A stretch of 64,000 nucleotides of DNA from Millionella massiliensis (GCF_900104655.1 NZ_FNWD01000002.1:806001-870000); one strand, 5' to 3'. Counted from the first letter of the stretch, positions 52,623 to 61,016 are shown. Numbers and translations are program-made. The notes: a model not told the origin generated them from the sequence alone.

Positions 52623-53792
52623 TTATCGCGCGATTCGTTCCAGTGCGCGTTGCAGGGTGGCCTCATCGGCGCACAAAGATACGCGAACATATTTTTCTCC
52701 GCCACTGCCGAAGATGCCTCCGGGGGTGATGAAGATATATTTTTCGTCCAGAATACGATCGATAAAGCCGTAGCAGTCCTGCCCGCCAGCCAAAGCCTCC
52801 TCGGGTAGACGGCCCCACTCGAAGAGCCCCATCTGACCGGGACGCACGGTGCAGCCGAGCGTCTCGAGGATCTTCACGGCCAGTGCCTCACGGTTGCGAT
52901 AGGTGCGGTTGACCGAAGCGTACCACTCATCGCCAAGCCCGAGGGCGACGGCTGCCGCCTGCTGCATCGGGATGAACATAGCGTTGTTCAGGTTGCTTTT
53001 GCAGCGCAGTACGGAGGCCAGGATATCCGCCCGTCCGACCATCATTCCGACACGCCAGCCGGCCATGTTCTGACTCTTGCTGAGTGAGTTCAACTCGATG
53101 GCCACCTCACGGGCGCCGGGTACGGCCATCAGGCTCTGCGGATGGTCGTTGCGGATGAAGCTGTAGGGGTTGTCGTGCACCAGCAGGATGTTGTGACGAC
53201 GGGCAAACTCGACAAAGCGTTCGAAGAGACCCGGTGCGGGAGCGGTGCCGGTGGGCATGTGGGGATAGTTCAGGAACATCATCTTCACGCCGCTGAGATC
53301 GCTCTTTTCGAGTGCCTCGAAGTCGGGCATCCAGCCGTTTTCTTCCGTCAGAAGGTAGTTGTCGATCACACCGCCGGCCAGTTTGACAGCCGATGCGTAG
53401 GCGGGGTATCCGGGGTTGGGCACGAGCACCTTGTCGCCGGGGTTGATGTATGTCTGACACAGGTAGCTGAGCCCCTCTTTCGAACCGTAGAGGGTCAGGA
53501 TCTCGGTGGCAGGATCGAGCGTGACGCCGTATCGGGTGGCGTACCAGTCGGCAATCGCCTGCAGGAGCACCTGTTCGCCTTTGTAGTTGGCATATCCGTG
53601 AACGTGAGCATTTTGGGCTCCTTTATAAAGGGCTTCGATCACGGAGGGGTGCGGGGGCAGGTCAGGGCTGCCGATACCGAGGTTGATGACGTCGTGTCCG
53701 GCACGGCGCATGGCGTCGACTTGAGCCAGTTTTTTCGAGAAGTAGTATTCTTTGACTTGGCCGAGCCGGTCGGCCACTTCGATCTGTGTCAT
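52623..53792 (-). CDS. Class I/II PLP aminotransferase of the aromatic operon
   Basis: A 389-residue fold-type I aminotransferase. It begins IEVADRLGQVKEYYFSKKL and has INLGIGSPDLPPHP, LYGSKEGLSYLCQTYINPGD, PNPGYPAYASA, VHDNPYSF and the PLP lysine in LNSLSKSQNMAGWRVG. The order and position between pheA and tyrA point to transamination of phenylpyruvate and 4-hydroxyphenylpyruvate to Phe and Tyr, although LL-diaminopimelate and aspartate aminotransferases have similar sequences. Two copies of a 12-base direct repeat lie just upstream. Confidence 0.88.
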   Translation of the reverse strand: MTQIEVADRLGQVKEYYFSKKLAQVDAMRRAGHDVINLGIGSPDLPPHPSVIEALYKGAQNAHVHGYANYKGEQVLLQAIADWYATRYGVTLDPATEILTLYGSKEGLSYLCQTYINPGDKVLVPNPGYPAYASAVKLAGGVIDNYLLTEENGWMPDFEALEKSDLSGVKMMFLNYPHMPTGTAPAPGLFERFVEFARRHNILLVHDNPYSFIRNDHPQSLMAVPGAREVAIELNSLSKSQNMAGWRVGMMVGRADILASVLRCKSNLNNAMFIPMQQAAAVALGLGDEWYASVNRTYRNREALAVKILETLGCTVRPGQMGLFEWGRLPEEALAGGQDCYGFIDRILDEKYIFITPGGIFGSGGEKYVRVSLCADEATLQRALERIAR

Positions 53793-53827
53793 GGTATTTG
53801 GTGCGTGGTTGGTTCTTGTTGGTGTGT

Positions 53828-53877
53828 TGGCGTTATTTTGGGCAGTAGAACGCTTGGGGCAGGGGTGGCGTTATTTT
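53828..53877 (-). repeat. 12-base direct repeat upstream of the aminotransferase
   Basis: TGGCGTTATTTT occurs at 53828-53839 and again at 53866-53877, 38 bases apart, just before the start codon (53792) of the aminotransferase gene. It could be a regulator site or chance. Confidence 0.4.
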
Positions 53878-54016
53878 TTTGAACGACTTTTTTCGAGGGA
53901 GGCACATCCGGGAGTCCGGGGAGCGGTTCTCTGCGGACCGTAGGCGACTGCCCTGCGCGGGCGGCGTCCGCGTGACCGCGGCGGGACGTGCGAAACTGCG
54001 TTTCGCCGGACTGTTC

Positions 54017-54856
54017 TCAGATGTGGATGCCGCGGGTATATTCACCGTAAACGGTGAGGTTGTCGCTCAGTGCGCTCATGTGCAGCACGGCCTCGCGGTA
54101 CTCCCAAACGTCCTGAAACTCCATGTCGAGGTGAAACAGGTAGTGGAACGGGTCGCTGGGAATGGGATAGGACTGCAGTTTGGTCATGTTGATGTTATAG
54201 CGTTCCATGGTGTTGAGCACGCTCACGAGCGACCCTTTGTGGTGCCCCACCTGGAAATACATGGAGGCTTTGTTGATGGCGTCCCGGTTTTCGTCCTCCT
54301 TGCAGTCGGCGCTGCGACGCAACACCATGAAGCGGGTGTAGTTGGTTTTGATGGTGTTGATTTCGGGGGCGATCACCTTCAGTCCGAAGAGTCGGGCGGG
54401 CAGTTCGCCGGCAATGGCTGCGGCATGACGGGCACCCTGCTCGGCAACCTGACGTGCCGAAAGGGCGGTGTCTTCGGTCTCGACCAGCCGCCAGGGTTTG
54501 TCGTCGAGGTAGTCGGCACACTGGAGCAGGGCCATCGGATGGGACCACACTTCGCGGATATCCTCGAGTTCGACATCAGGTAGCACCAGCAGGTTTTGCC
54601 GGATCTGGAGGTAGAGCTCGCCGACGACGCGCAGACGCCGGTCCTGCAATAGCCCGTAGTTGGGCAGGATGCTTCCGGCGATGGAGTTTTCGATGGCCAT
54701 CAGGGCTGCATCGGCACTCCCCTCTTCCAGAGCTTTGACCACTCCGCGGAAGGTGGCGCAGGGAACGATTTCGATTCCCTGGCCGAAGAATCCTTCGGCG
54801 GCGATGTGGTGGAAACACCCTTCGTAACCCTGTATGGCAACTTTCATAGGTTTCAT
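54017..54856 (-). CDS. pheA: Prephenate dehydratase
   Basis: Converts prephenate to phenylpyruvate, the Phe branch. The 279-residue protein has KVAIQGYEGCFHHIAAEGFF, IENSIAGSILPNYGLL, SHPMALLQCADYL and the catalytic TNYTRFMVL, then a C-terminal ACT domain (GHHKGSLVSVLNTMERYNINMTKL-like, with GSLVSVL and the ESYP-type SYPIPSDPF region) that usually senses Phe. An ATG at 54847 (MKVAIQG) is an equally good start. It is the first structural gene of the operon, preceded by the leader peptide and attenuator. Confidence 0.95.
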   Translation of the reverse strand: MKPMKVAIQGYEGCFHHIAAEGFFGQGIEIVPCATFRGVVKALEEGSADAALMAIENSIAGSILPNYGLLQDRRLRVVGELYLQIRQNLLVLPDVELEDIREVWSHPMALLQCADYLDDKPWRLVETEDTALSARQVAEQGARHAAAIAGELPARLFGLKVIAPEINTIKTNYTRFMVLRRSADCKEDENRDAINKASMYFQVGHHKGSLVSVLNTMERYNINMTKLQSYPIPSDPFHYLFHLDMEFQDVWEYREAVLHMSALSDNLTVYGEYTRGIHI

Positions 54857-54940
54857 CTGGTATTAAGTTTCATCGTATACCCGGTGACCGGGCTGTTTTG
54901 CCGCGACTCTCCGCAACGTGGATCCTCGAAACGGACCGGG

Positions 54941-54984
54941 GCAAAACAAAAGATCCGGCCTTCATCGGAGGAGGCCGGATCTTT
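54941..54984 (-). terminator. Attenuator terminator before pheA
   Basis: AAAGATCCGGCCT (54949-54961) pairs perfectly with AGGCCGGATCTTT (54972-54984), 13 bp with a 10-base loop, and on the - strand TTTGTTTT follows. It sits between the leader ORF and pheA, 85 bases before the pheA ATG, so it can only act on pheA transcription. Confidence 0.88.
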
Positions 54985-55046
54985 GTGTATCAAAATGTCG
55001 TTATCTGCAATTTTCTACAAGGACAAAGAAGATTCGGTCCGCTCCG
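54966..55046 (-). promoter_or_regulatory. Antiterminator pairing of the pheA leader
   Basis: On the - strand CGGAGCGGACCGAATC (55046 to 55031, leader codons 25-30) can pair with GATCCGGCCTCCTCCG (54981 to 54966), the 5' half of the terminator. Thirteen of 16 positions pair, one as G-U. If the ribosome stalls at the Phe/Tyr codons the first segment stays free and the terminator cannot form. Confidence 0.65.
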
Positions 55047-55119
55047 CGTGTGCACAGCAGTAATAATAAAAAGGCGAATAAAAACCCTCCGCGATTCTAT
55101 GTCCGAACGTATGCTTCAT
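55015..55119 (-). CDS. Phe/Tyr-rich leader peptide of the aromatic operon
   Basis: A 34-codon ORF on the - strand, ATG at 55119 and TAG at 55015-55017. It starts MKHTFGHRIAEG and then has the run FYSPFYYY at codons 13-20 (55060-55083): two Phe and four Tyr in eight codons, with a further Phe at codon 5. The remainder CCAHAERTESSLSL holds the segment that pairs with the terminator. It lies about 43 bases downstream of the promoter and 30 bases before the terminator. By the logic of classic leader peptides, starvation for Phe-tRNA or Tyr-tRNA would stall the ribosome on this run. The peptide itself needs no other function. Confidence 0.75.
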   Translation of the reverse strand: MKHTFGHRIAEGFYSPFYYYCCAHAERTESSLSL

Positions 55120-55133
55120 CTTTGTTTCGGTGT

Positions 55134-55153
55134 TTCCCGTCCCAATGCGGGAA
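55134..55153 (-). other. Hairpin at the start of the pheA leader
   Basis: TTCCCG (55134-55139) with CGGGAA (55148-55153), loop of 8, lies between the promoter and the leader ORF. It may be a pause hairpin or help stabilise the 5' end. Confidence 0.35.
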
Positions 55154-55161
55154 TGACGTTG

Positions 55162-55190
55162 CAAATATAGGCTTTTTTTCAAAGCGGCAA
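55162..55190 (-). promoter_or_regulatory. Promoter of the aromatic operon
   Basis: On the - strand TTG (55188-55190), exactly 18 bases, then TATATTTG (55162-55169), the same spacing as the rpsA and gcvP promoters. Transcription would start near 55156. Confidence 0.8.
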
Positions 55191-55197
55191 CATTTTT

Positions 55198-55875
55198 TTA
55201 GATATAATTTTTGCAGTACCTCGAATACTGGGCCATGACCTTGTCGACGAACTGGACGGTTTCGGTACCGTTGAAGGCACCGTTCCGCACGGCATCGTCG
55301 CCCACCCACTCGGGCGTTCCCTTGAGCACGACATACTGACGCAGTTGCGCCCAGGAGTTGTGGTTCACGCCCTGTTTGACAGCCAGCCGACGGGCGTCGA
55401 GAATATGGCCCGTTCCGGCGTTGTAACAGGCCAGCACGATCTGGATTCGGTCTTCGTCAGAAGTTGAATTTCCGAACCGCAGCGTACTTTCGATCTTTTT
55501 GATCAGTTTTACGGCCGTTTCGATGTTGGTTTTCGGGTCGCTGATCCGGTCGGCAGGGATGCCGAAGTCGCGTGCCACGCTTCCCATCACCTGCATCAGC
55601 CCCTGCGCGCCGCGGCGTGAGCGGGCCTGGGGATTGAATCGGGATTCCTGGTAGGCGATGGCTGCCAGCAGGCGCCAGTCCATGTTCTGCTCCTCGGCGA
55701 CCTGACGCATGATCGGGTCGAAGGGGGAGATTTGTCCCCGGCTGGCGATTTCGAGCTGTCGGGCATCGGGCGCAACGGAGGCGGCGCTGCTTTTTCGGGT
55801 TGCCGTACAGCCCGTGAAGGTTAAATCAGAGATCAGCAGTAGTGCAAAAACAAAAACAATTTTTTTAAGGTTCAT
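55198..55875 (-). CDS. Lytic transglycosylase lipoprotein (SLT domain)
   Basis: A 225-residue protein with a lipoprotein signal (MNLKKIVFVFALLLISDLTF, lipobox FTGC, modified Cys about 23). The SLT domain spans about residues 60-190 with LLAAIAYQESRFNPQARS (catalytic Glu in YQESRF), RGAQGLMQVM and VLACYNAGTGHI. Such enzymes cleave peptidoglycan at MurNAc-GlcNAc with formation of 1,6-anhydro ends, from the membrane side of the periplasm. Its stop lies 8 bases before the -33 box of the aromatic operon promoter. The porin gene ends 46 bases upstream on the same strand and may be co-transcribed. Confidence 0.88.
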   Translation of the reverse strand: MNLKKIVFVFALLLISDLTFTGCTATRKSSAASVAPDARQLEIASRGQISPFDPIMRQVAEEQNMDWRLLAAIAYQESRFNPQARSRRGAQGLMQVMGSVARDFGIPADRISDPKTNIETAVKLIKKIESTLRFGNSTSDEDRIQIVLACYNAGTGHILDARRLAVKQGVNHNSWAQLRQYVVLKGTPEWVGDDAVRNGAFNGTETVQFVDKVMAQYSRYCKNYI

Positions 55876-55920
55876 AAATCGACTTTTGGTCGGGCGAGCT
55901 TTCCCATGCCATGCGAGCCA

Positions 55921-58017
55921 TTAATCGTAGAACGACCACGACAGTCCGATCTTGAACATCATCCGGTTCTGCGGATAGTTCACCACTTCGAAGTAGCGGT
56001 TACCGCCGAACAGGTTGCAGTTCCAGTGTTGCAGTTTGAGCAACAGCCTCAGTCTTTTCCACTTCGCCGACACGAATGCGTCCATCGAAGGGTAGTTGCC
56101 CAGTTTGACCTGGTTTTGGGTGTAGAATTGTCCGATGGCGGGGTCGTAGGCATAGGCATAATACTCGGTATTATAGCGTCCGTCCACGCCGATCTGCATA
56201 TACAACACCTTCTTGACCACGTCAAAGCCGAAGAAGTAGGAAATGTCGGCACTGAGCAGAGGCACCGGAGCGACCGTCTGGTCCGAACTCCATTGCATGA
56301 GCACCCTGTGATTCAAGTGAAATCCGCCGATGCGGAAATCCTTGCGCAGATACAGTCCCATCACGCTGAGCACTTCGCCGTACTGTTCGGGCACCACGTT
56401 CAGACCATAATAGACCTTGTCCTTGGTCAGTTCGTAGCTTCCGCCCAGTTCGAGTCCCACGTCGGGGACCTTGAATGCCGCGGTGATGAGCGTACTCTTC
56501 TCTTTCGAGAAGCTGTTCGACCACGCATAGTGGTTCGAGAAGTAGTTCTGCTGCCAGAAGTCCGGCTCGCGCAGCCTGAAGCGCACCGATGCGTCCAACG
56601 TCAGAGGCTTGTTCTTGATATAAGCCGAGAGCGACAGGTGGCCGCCCGCGTCGAAATCTCCGCTTCGGTACCCGATCATGTGCAGTTTGGCATCGGCCGA
56701 CCAACGCATGTAGCGGCTGACGGCCCCCTCCAGCTTCCCGTACACATAGACCGAATTCTTACTCTGTTTTCCTCCCGCGCCGTACATCTCCCTGTAGGCT
56801 TCCGGCACGTAATAATTGTAGTTGTTATGCTCGTTCCCAATACCGGCCGTCACCAGACCCAACGCCCCGTTACGGTTATAGGGCTGGAGCTGCATGAAGA
56901 GTTTGACGTCGGTCATCGACTGGCGGATCGAATCGCCGGTGCCGTCGGGATTGATATAGAAATGGCTGTAGTAGGCGGTCTCTTCGGGAGTGGTTGGAGC
57001 CTTGACCGCGTCGGAATAGATCTTTTTGAAGGTGGTATGTTCGAACGACTGGCCGATGAAGATGGTCGGAATTTTGGAGAGGGTCAACTCGTCCGACACA
57101 CGCTGGCGACGCAGCGGGATAGCGTACGACTGCGTCCAGTAGAAAGTATTTCCCTTGTAATAGTTGCTCGCATCGGCGCTTCCATCGAGCCGCACGGGGA
57201 TGTTATCGGTCATGTCCATCACCGTATCGGTCACATCGCGCATGTCCTGGATACCGCCGTTCTCCTGAATGTCGCCCACATTATAGATGTATCCGCCGTG
57301 GATGGCGTAGCGTTTCCCGGTATGGGCCACGTTGGCCGAGAAATAGCGGTCGAGGGCCTTCTGCTGGGCATACTGTCCCTTCATCCCGTCGGCGTTGTAA
57401 TCCAGATTGAACGAGGTCGAAGGCGATATATTCTGCGAAATGACGGCATGAAAGAGCTGCTCTTCCTTGGAACGCTGGCCCGACATCTGGTACGAAATGT
57501 TGGTATAGGGCATCCGGGCGTTGTAGAAGAGGATCTTGTCCGGACTCATCAGGAAGGGAGCCCAGGCCTGCAGAAACGAAAAATTCCGGAATTGGGGACG
57601 GTCGAAGTAGTTGAGCGGGATGCTCGCCCCGCCGAGGTTGCCGAGGCTGGCGCTCCCGACGTTTTCCCGCATGAAGGGGTAGTCGCGCTGGAACTCGGCA
57701 ATGGTGGTATCCATGTCCCGGAGCGTAATGTTGTTGTCGTCCATCGAGACGGTCCAGGCGAAGATACGTCGCGCACGGGTCGAGTCGTCGAAATAGAACG
57801 ATTCGAGCGGTTTGCGCGGACGACGCGCCTTGTCGATGGTGTCGCGTTCGATCATCTGGCTGGGCAGCAGTCCCGAAGAGTTACTGGAACTGTTGTCCAC
57901 CGGATAACGGATAACGGTCGAGCCAGGATTCTGCCCGAACCCGGAAAGGGTGAGCAGCGCCAGCGCAACGACCAGCATGCAACGCAAACAATATGTCCGG
58001 ACCGGGGCAATTCTCAT
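55921..58017 (-). CDS. Putative outer-membrane porin (PF14121 family)
   Basis: A 698-residue exported protein with an N-terminal hydrophobic segment (about CMLVVALALLTLSGFGQ) and then a long series of alternating polar and aromatic strands such as GGHLSLSAYIKNKPLTLDASV, VGLELGGSYELTKDKVYYGL and SADISYFFGFDVVKKVLYMQ, ending RMMFKIGLSWSFYD with the terminal aromatic residue of outer-membrane barrels. This matches the putative porin family found throughout Bacteroidota. Substrate is unknown. It precedes the lytic transglycosylase on the same strand. Its probable promoter is far upstream at 58384-58391. Confidence 0.85.
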   Translation of the reverse strand: MRIAPVRTYCLRCMLVVALALLTLSGFGQNPGSTVIRYPVDNSSSNSSGLLPSQMIERDTIDKARRPRKPLESFYFDDSTRARRIFAWTVSMDDNNITLRDMDTTIAEFQRDYPFMRENVGSASLGNLGGASIPLNYFDRPQFRNFSFLQAWAPFLMSPDKILFYNARMPYTNISYQMSGQRSKEEQLFHAVISQNISPSTSFNLDYNADGMKGQYAQQKALDRYFSANVAHTGKRYAIHGGYIYNVGDIQENGGIQDMRDVTDTVMDMTDNIPVRLDGSADASNYYKGNTFYWTQSYAIPLRRQRVSDELTLSKIPTIFIGQSFEHTTFKKIYSDAVKAPTTPEETAYYSHFYINPDGTGDSIRQSMTDVKLFMQLQPYNRNGALGLVTAGIGNEHNNYNYYVPEAYREMYGAGGKQSKNSVYVYGKLEGAVSRYMRWSADAKLHMIGYRSGDFDAGGHLSLSAYIKNKPLTLDASVRFRLREPDFWQQNYFSNHYAWSNSFSKEKSTLITAAFKVPDVGLELGGSYELTKDKVYYGLNVVPEQYGEVLSVMGLYLRKDFRIGGFHLNHRVLMQWSSDQTVAPVPLLSADISYFFGFDVVKKVLYMQIGVDGRYNTEYYAYAYDPAIGQFYTQNQVKLGNYPSMDAFVSAKWKRLRLLLKLQHWNCNLFGGNRYFEVVNYPQNRMMFKIGLSWSFYD

Positions 58018-58425
58018 GCTACGTCGATCGGTTTTTTAGAGTTCGTTAAAGGCTCATTTCTAAGGGAGCTGGGCTGTTCCAGCCGAATTGGAGCAAACGC
58101 CCGACCACATCCGGCCCTATTCGCCGCCCCCATTTTGCCGTTCCCCACACACCCACACACAGTTCCCTTCGCCTCCACAGCTTCGGGCCTTTCGGCACAT
58201 CCACGCCGCCATCACCAGCCCTCAATCTCACAACAGGTTCCAGCAAAACATCCGCACACTTTCACGACACGGTGACTACCCTTTTCCACCTCCGCCCCCA
58301 TGCATCAACACTCCGTTTGGCAGTCGCCCCCGCCGCAAATTCCGCTCCGCATTTAACGAACGGTTATTCATTCAAAAACGGGGCAAAGGTACGGATTTTT
58401 CGTTAAATCCGTACTCCGCACAAAA
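58018..58425 (-). other. Long upstream region of the porin gene
   Basis: No gene accepted in about 400 bases. It contains the hairpin and -7 box near 58384-58414. The part nearer the porin is pyrimidine-rich with low-complexity open frames. Confidence 0.5.
58384..58414 (-). promoter_or_regulatory. Hairpin overlapping a porin promoter box
   Basis: GTACGGATTT (58389-58398) pairs perfectly with AAATCCGTAC (58405-58414), loop TTCGTT. On the - strand it runs straight into the -7 box TACCTTTG (58384-58391). It may serve as the pssA terminator (its stop is at 58426) and as part of the porin promoter at once. Confidence 0.5.
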
Positions 58426-59127
58426 TCAACCCTTTACAGCGGGACGAAAAAAGAGTGTCCGACCGGTCGAGATGACAATGTAGGCCAGAATGATCAGAGC
58501 CGGGGCCGCCATCCGCAGCCACACGATAAAAATAACGGCGAGAAGCAGAAAAACGTATCTGAGTCGGTTGTTTCCGAAGTCAAAACTTTTGAATTTCAGC
58601 GAAAACATGGGCATATCGCACACCAGCAGCGCAGAAAAGACCACCGTCAGTCCCAGCAGCAGGGCGGGCGTTGCGATCCACTCCCATCCCAGCATGGGCA
58701 GCGCCACGAAGAAAAGCGTACAGGCCGGCGTAGGCAGTCCGCGAAACTCTTCGTGCTGCCGTTCGTCGATATTGAACTTGGCCAGACGCAGCGCCGAAAA
58801 GGCTGCGATCAGGAAGCCTCCGAAGCGGAGCCATTCGAACGAGGTTCCGGCCAGCGACTGCGTGAGCATGGTGAAGACGACCACTGAGGGTACAACCCCG
58901 AAACTGACCATATCGGCCAGCGAGTCAAGTTCCTTGCCGATCGGCGAACTGACATGCAGCATCCGGGCGACGAATCCGTCGAAGAAGTCGAAGACGGCCG
59001 CCGCGATCACCAGCCAGAAGGCTGCCACGAAATCGGCCCCGAGGAAAAGCATGGAGACAGCGACACACCCCGACAACAGATTACAGAGTGTCAAAAGATT
59101 GGGAATAAACGCGATCACTTTTTTCAT
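58426..59127 (-). CDS. pssA: CDP-diacylglycerol--serine O-phosphatidyltransferase
   Basis: An inner-membrane CDP-alcohol phosphatidyltransferase that makes phosphatidylserine, precursor of phosphatidylethanolamine. The 233-residue protein has the CDP-OH motif as FDGFVARMLHVSSPIGKELD followed by SLADMVSFG, that is D-G-x2-A-R-x8-G-x3-D-x3-D, with about six membrane helices around it, and the N-terminal FIPNLLTLCNLLSGC typical of PssA. The open frame extends 26 residues upstream; the ATG at 59127 fits the family N-terminus. The promoter at 59164-59171 precedes it. Confidence 0.93.
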   Translation of the reverse strand: MKKVIAFIPNLLTLCNLLSGCVAVSMLFLGADFVAAFWLVIAAAVFDFFDGFVARMLHVSSPIGKELDSLADMVSFGVVPSVVVFTMLTQSLAGTSFEWLRFGGFLIAAFSALRLAKFNIDERQHEEFRGLPTPACTLFFVALPMLGWEWIATPALLLGLTVVFSALLVCDMPMFSLKFKSFDFGNNRLRYVFLLLAVIFIVWLRMAAPALIILAYIVISTGRTLFFRPAVKG

Positions 59128-59163
59128 GACCAGACAGATAGGATTTTTCCATTCGGTGAATGA

Positions 59164-59171
59164 CAAATGTA
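59164..59171 (-). promoter_or_regulatory. pssA promoter, -7 box
   Basis: TACATTTG on the - strand fits TAnnTTTG and lies 36 bases before the ATG. Confidence 0.6.
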
Positions 59172-59435
59172 CATATTTTCCGACGAAAGTAACCTTTCGG
59201 CCCACGAAACCTCCCTTCGGAACACTTCGGGAACACCCTTCATAGCCGCCACCGTTTCACCCCTTCCCCATCCCGACATCACCGACAGTTATAAACTGCT
59301 CTCCCATTCTGTCCACCCGTCGCATCACTCACCGTCCCCCATCCCTAAACAGCGTCCCTTTCAGCTGGTAAATGACCCGCAACAACTTCTTCACACCCCA
59401 GCACACCCGTTTCACCTGATACAAGGAAACGGTAT

Positions 59436-59474
59436 AAAAAATTCCCGGCAGGTGATGAATACCTGTCGGGAATC
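59436..59474 (-). terminator. Terminator downstream of rimM
   Basis: ATTCCCGGCAGGT (59442-59454) pairs with ACCTGTCGGGAAT (59462-59474), one G-T, loop of 7. On the - strand TTTTTATA follows. It is about 360 bases beyond the rimM stop. Confidence 0.65.
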
Positions 59475-59836
59475 TGCAAAAACTACACTTCGATCTTTCC
59501 GGACCAGCCGTCACGTCCGCAACACCTCACGGCACTACCGACATTCCGCAAAACAACGTCTCGGCATAAACCGCCTCACTTCGTTTTCCGGAGGCAAAAT
59601 ACCCGGTCGGACCTTGGATATATAATGATAAATAATAAGATTTTCTTCTTCCGAACCAGCTCCCCGGACATCACTCCCTGAACTGCATATGCGCCGACGC
59701 TCCACTCGGGACACAATTTCAGCCGCAGGTTCAGAGCCCCGCCTTGAATGCAAGCCAAAGCCACACGGAACCAGCAACCCACAAACATTTCCTCCCCCCT
59801 CAGCACAAACCGCCCTTTCGCGCTCTCTCCAGCCTC

Positions 59837-60418
59837 TTACAGTTCGAACAACCCTTCGGGCAGTTCGGCAACAAGCCGTCGTTTGCGTTCGTTGGCCTCG
59901 ACGATGACCCCTTCGACTGCGGGCACCATCACTTCGTGTCCGTCAAACTCGACACCGAGCAACGGGTTGCCCGGATAATCGTAGAATGCCGTCACCTGCC
60001 CCGTGCGACCGGTCGCACGGTCGGTCAACTCGAAACCGATCCAGAGCGAAAGGTCGATCTCGTCCTCGTCACCTTCGGTTTCGGCCTCTTCGTGGTAGAG
60101 TACTTTGCCGATCAGCATCCGGGCTTCCTCCTCACGCTCAAAGTCGTCGAAAAGGATAACGGCCGACGACTGTCCCTTGGGCTCGAACGAGGCAATAAAA
60201 AGCGGAACCGCCAGTGAGTCGATCTCGACCCACAGCGGTTCCGTTGTATCGACGGATTCGGGAAAAGTATCGTAGAGCGTTACAAGCAACTCTCCGTTCA
60301 TCGTATCGTCCGCAGCACGGGTTCCATAGGCCTTTTTGATGCGTCCCACTGCATGGGCAGGGTCGGCGATCACGGCAGCCGCACGGTCGGCGTAGGCGAA
60401 TGAACGATTTTTTCCCAT
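59837..60418 (-). CDS. rimM: Ribosome maturation factor RimM
   Basis: RimM helps assemble the head of the 30S subunit by binding S19. The 193-residue protein has the RimM N-terminal domain (HAVGRIKKAYGTRG-like, GELLVTLYDTFPESV), a PRC-barrel part (IDLSLWIGFELTDRATGRTGQV with FYDYPGNPLLGVEF) and the closing VMVPAVEGVIVEANERKRRL. It follows rpsP by 49 bases in the same direction, the usual rpsP-rimM order. Confidence 0.93.
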   Translation of the reverse strand: MGKNRSFAYADRAAAVIADPAHAVGRIKKAYGTRAADDTMNGELLVTLYDTFPESVDTTEPLWVEIDSLAVPLFIASFEPKGQSSAVILFDDFEREEEARMLIGKVLYHEEAETEGDEDEIDLSLWIGFELTDRATGRTGQVTAFYDYPGNPLLGVEFDGHEVMVPAVEGVIVEANERKRRLVAELPEGLFEL

Positions 60419-60467
60419 CTTACTCTCTCTGCCTCATGCGGACAGAGCGGAATCCGGTTCAGAAAAA

Positions 60468-61016
60468 TTATTCGGCAGCAGCTTCGGTTTCAGCAGCAGC
60501 TTCTTCAGCGTTTTCGCCTGCAGCTTCAGCGGCAGCGGCTTCAGCAGCGGCAGCAGCTTCGGCCAGTTTGGCAGCCAGTGCGGCAGCTTTGGCTTCTTTC
60601 ACTTTGGTTTCAGCTTCGAGGCGTTCTTTAGCCGTTTTGGCTTTGGCAGCTTCGGCAGCGGCTTTGGCAGCAGCGGCTTTGGCTTCTTTTTCAGCTACCC
60701 ATTTAGCGAATTTCTGTTCGGCCACTTCTTCGGTGAACGCGCCTTTTTTCACGCCGCCGTTCAGGTGGTGACGCAGCATGACGCCTTCTTTGGAGAGGAT
60801 CGAACGAGCGGTGTCGGTCGGCTGAGCGCCTACGCTGATCCATTTCAGAGCGCTTTCGAAGTTGAGCTCGATGGTAGCGGGGTTGGTGTTGGGGTTGTAG
60901 GTACCCAGTTTTTCGATGAAGCGACCGTCACGCGGTGCACGGCTGTCGGCCACTACGATGTGATAGAAAGCATACCCTTTTTTACCGTGGCGCGCCAGTC
61001 TGATTTTGGTTGACAT
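60468..61016 (-). CDS. rpsP: 30S ribosomal protein S16 with long Ala/Glu-rich tail
   Basis: S16 binds 16S rRNA in the 30S body. Residues 1-95 are a normal S16: [45 protein letters not shown] and [14 protein letters not shown]. The remaining residues to 182, about 80 in all, are a highly repetitive Ala/Lys/Glu tail ([16 protein letters not shown] and similar), a likely single long helix, absent from the E. coli protein. Longer S16 proteins occur in Bacteroidota. The promoter at 61148-61155 and the divergent coaD promoter overlap in the gap. Confidence 0.95.
   Translation of the reverse strand: MSTKIRLARHGKKGYAFYHIVVADSRAPRDGRFIEKLGTYNPNTNPATIELNFESALKWISVGAQPTDTARSILSKEGVMLRHHLNGGVKKGAFTEEVAEQKFAKWVAEKEAKAAAAKAAAEAAKAKTAKERLEAETKVKEAKAAALAAKLAEAAAAAEAAAAEAAGENAEEAAAETEAAAE

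Larger units (their letters stand above)
59128..59836. other. Intergenic stretch between pssA and rimM
   Basis: No gene seen. It has the pssA promoter box (59164-59171, TACATTTG on the - strand) and a terminator hairpin (59442-59474). The rest contains only low-complexity open frames. Confidence 0.6.

Noticed and set aside
55906-58275. 789-residue + strand open frame opposite the porin
   Set aside because: Antisense shadow.
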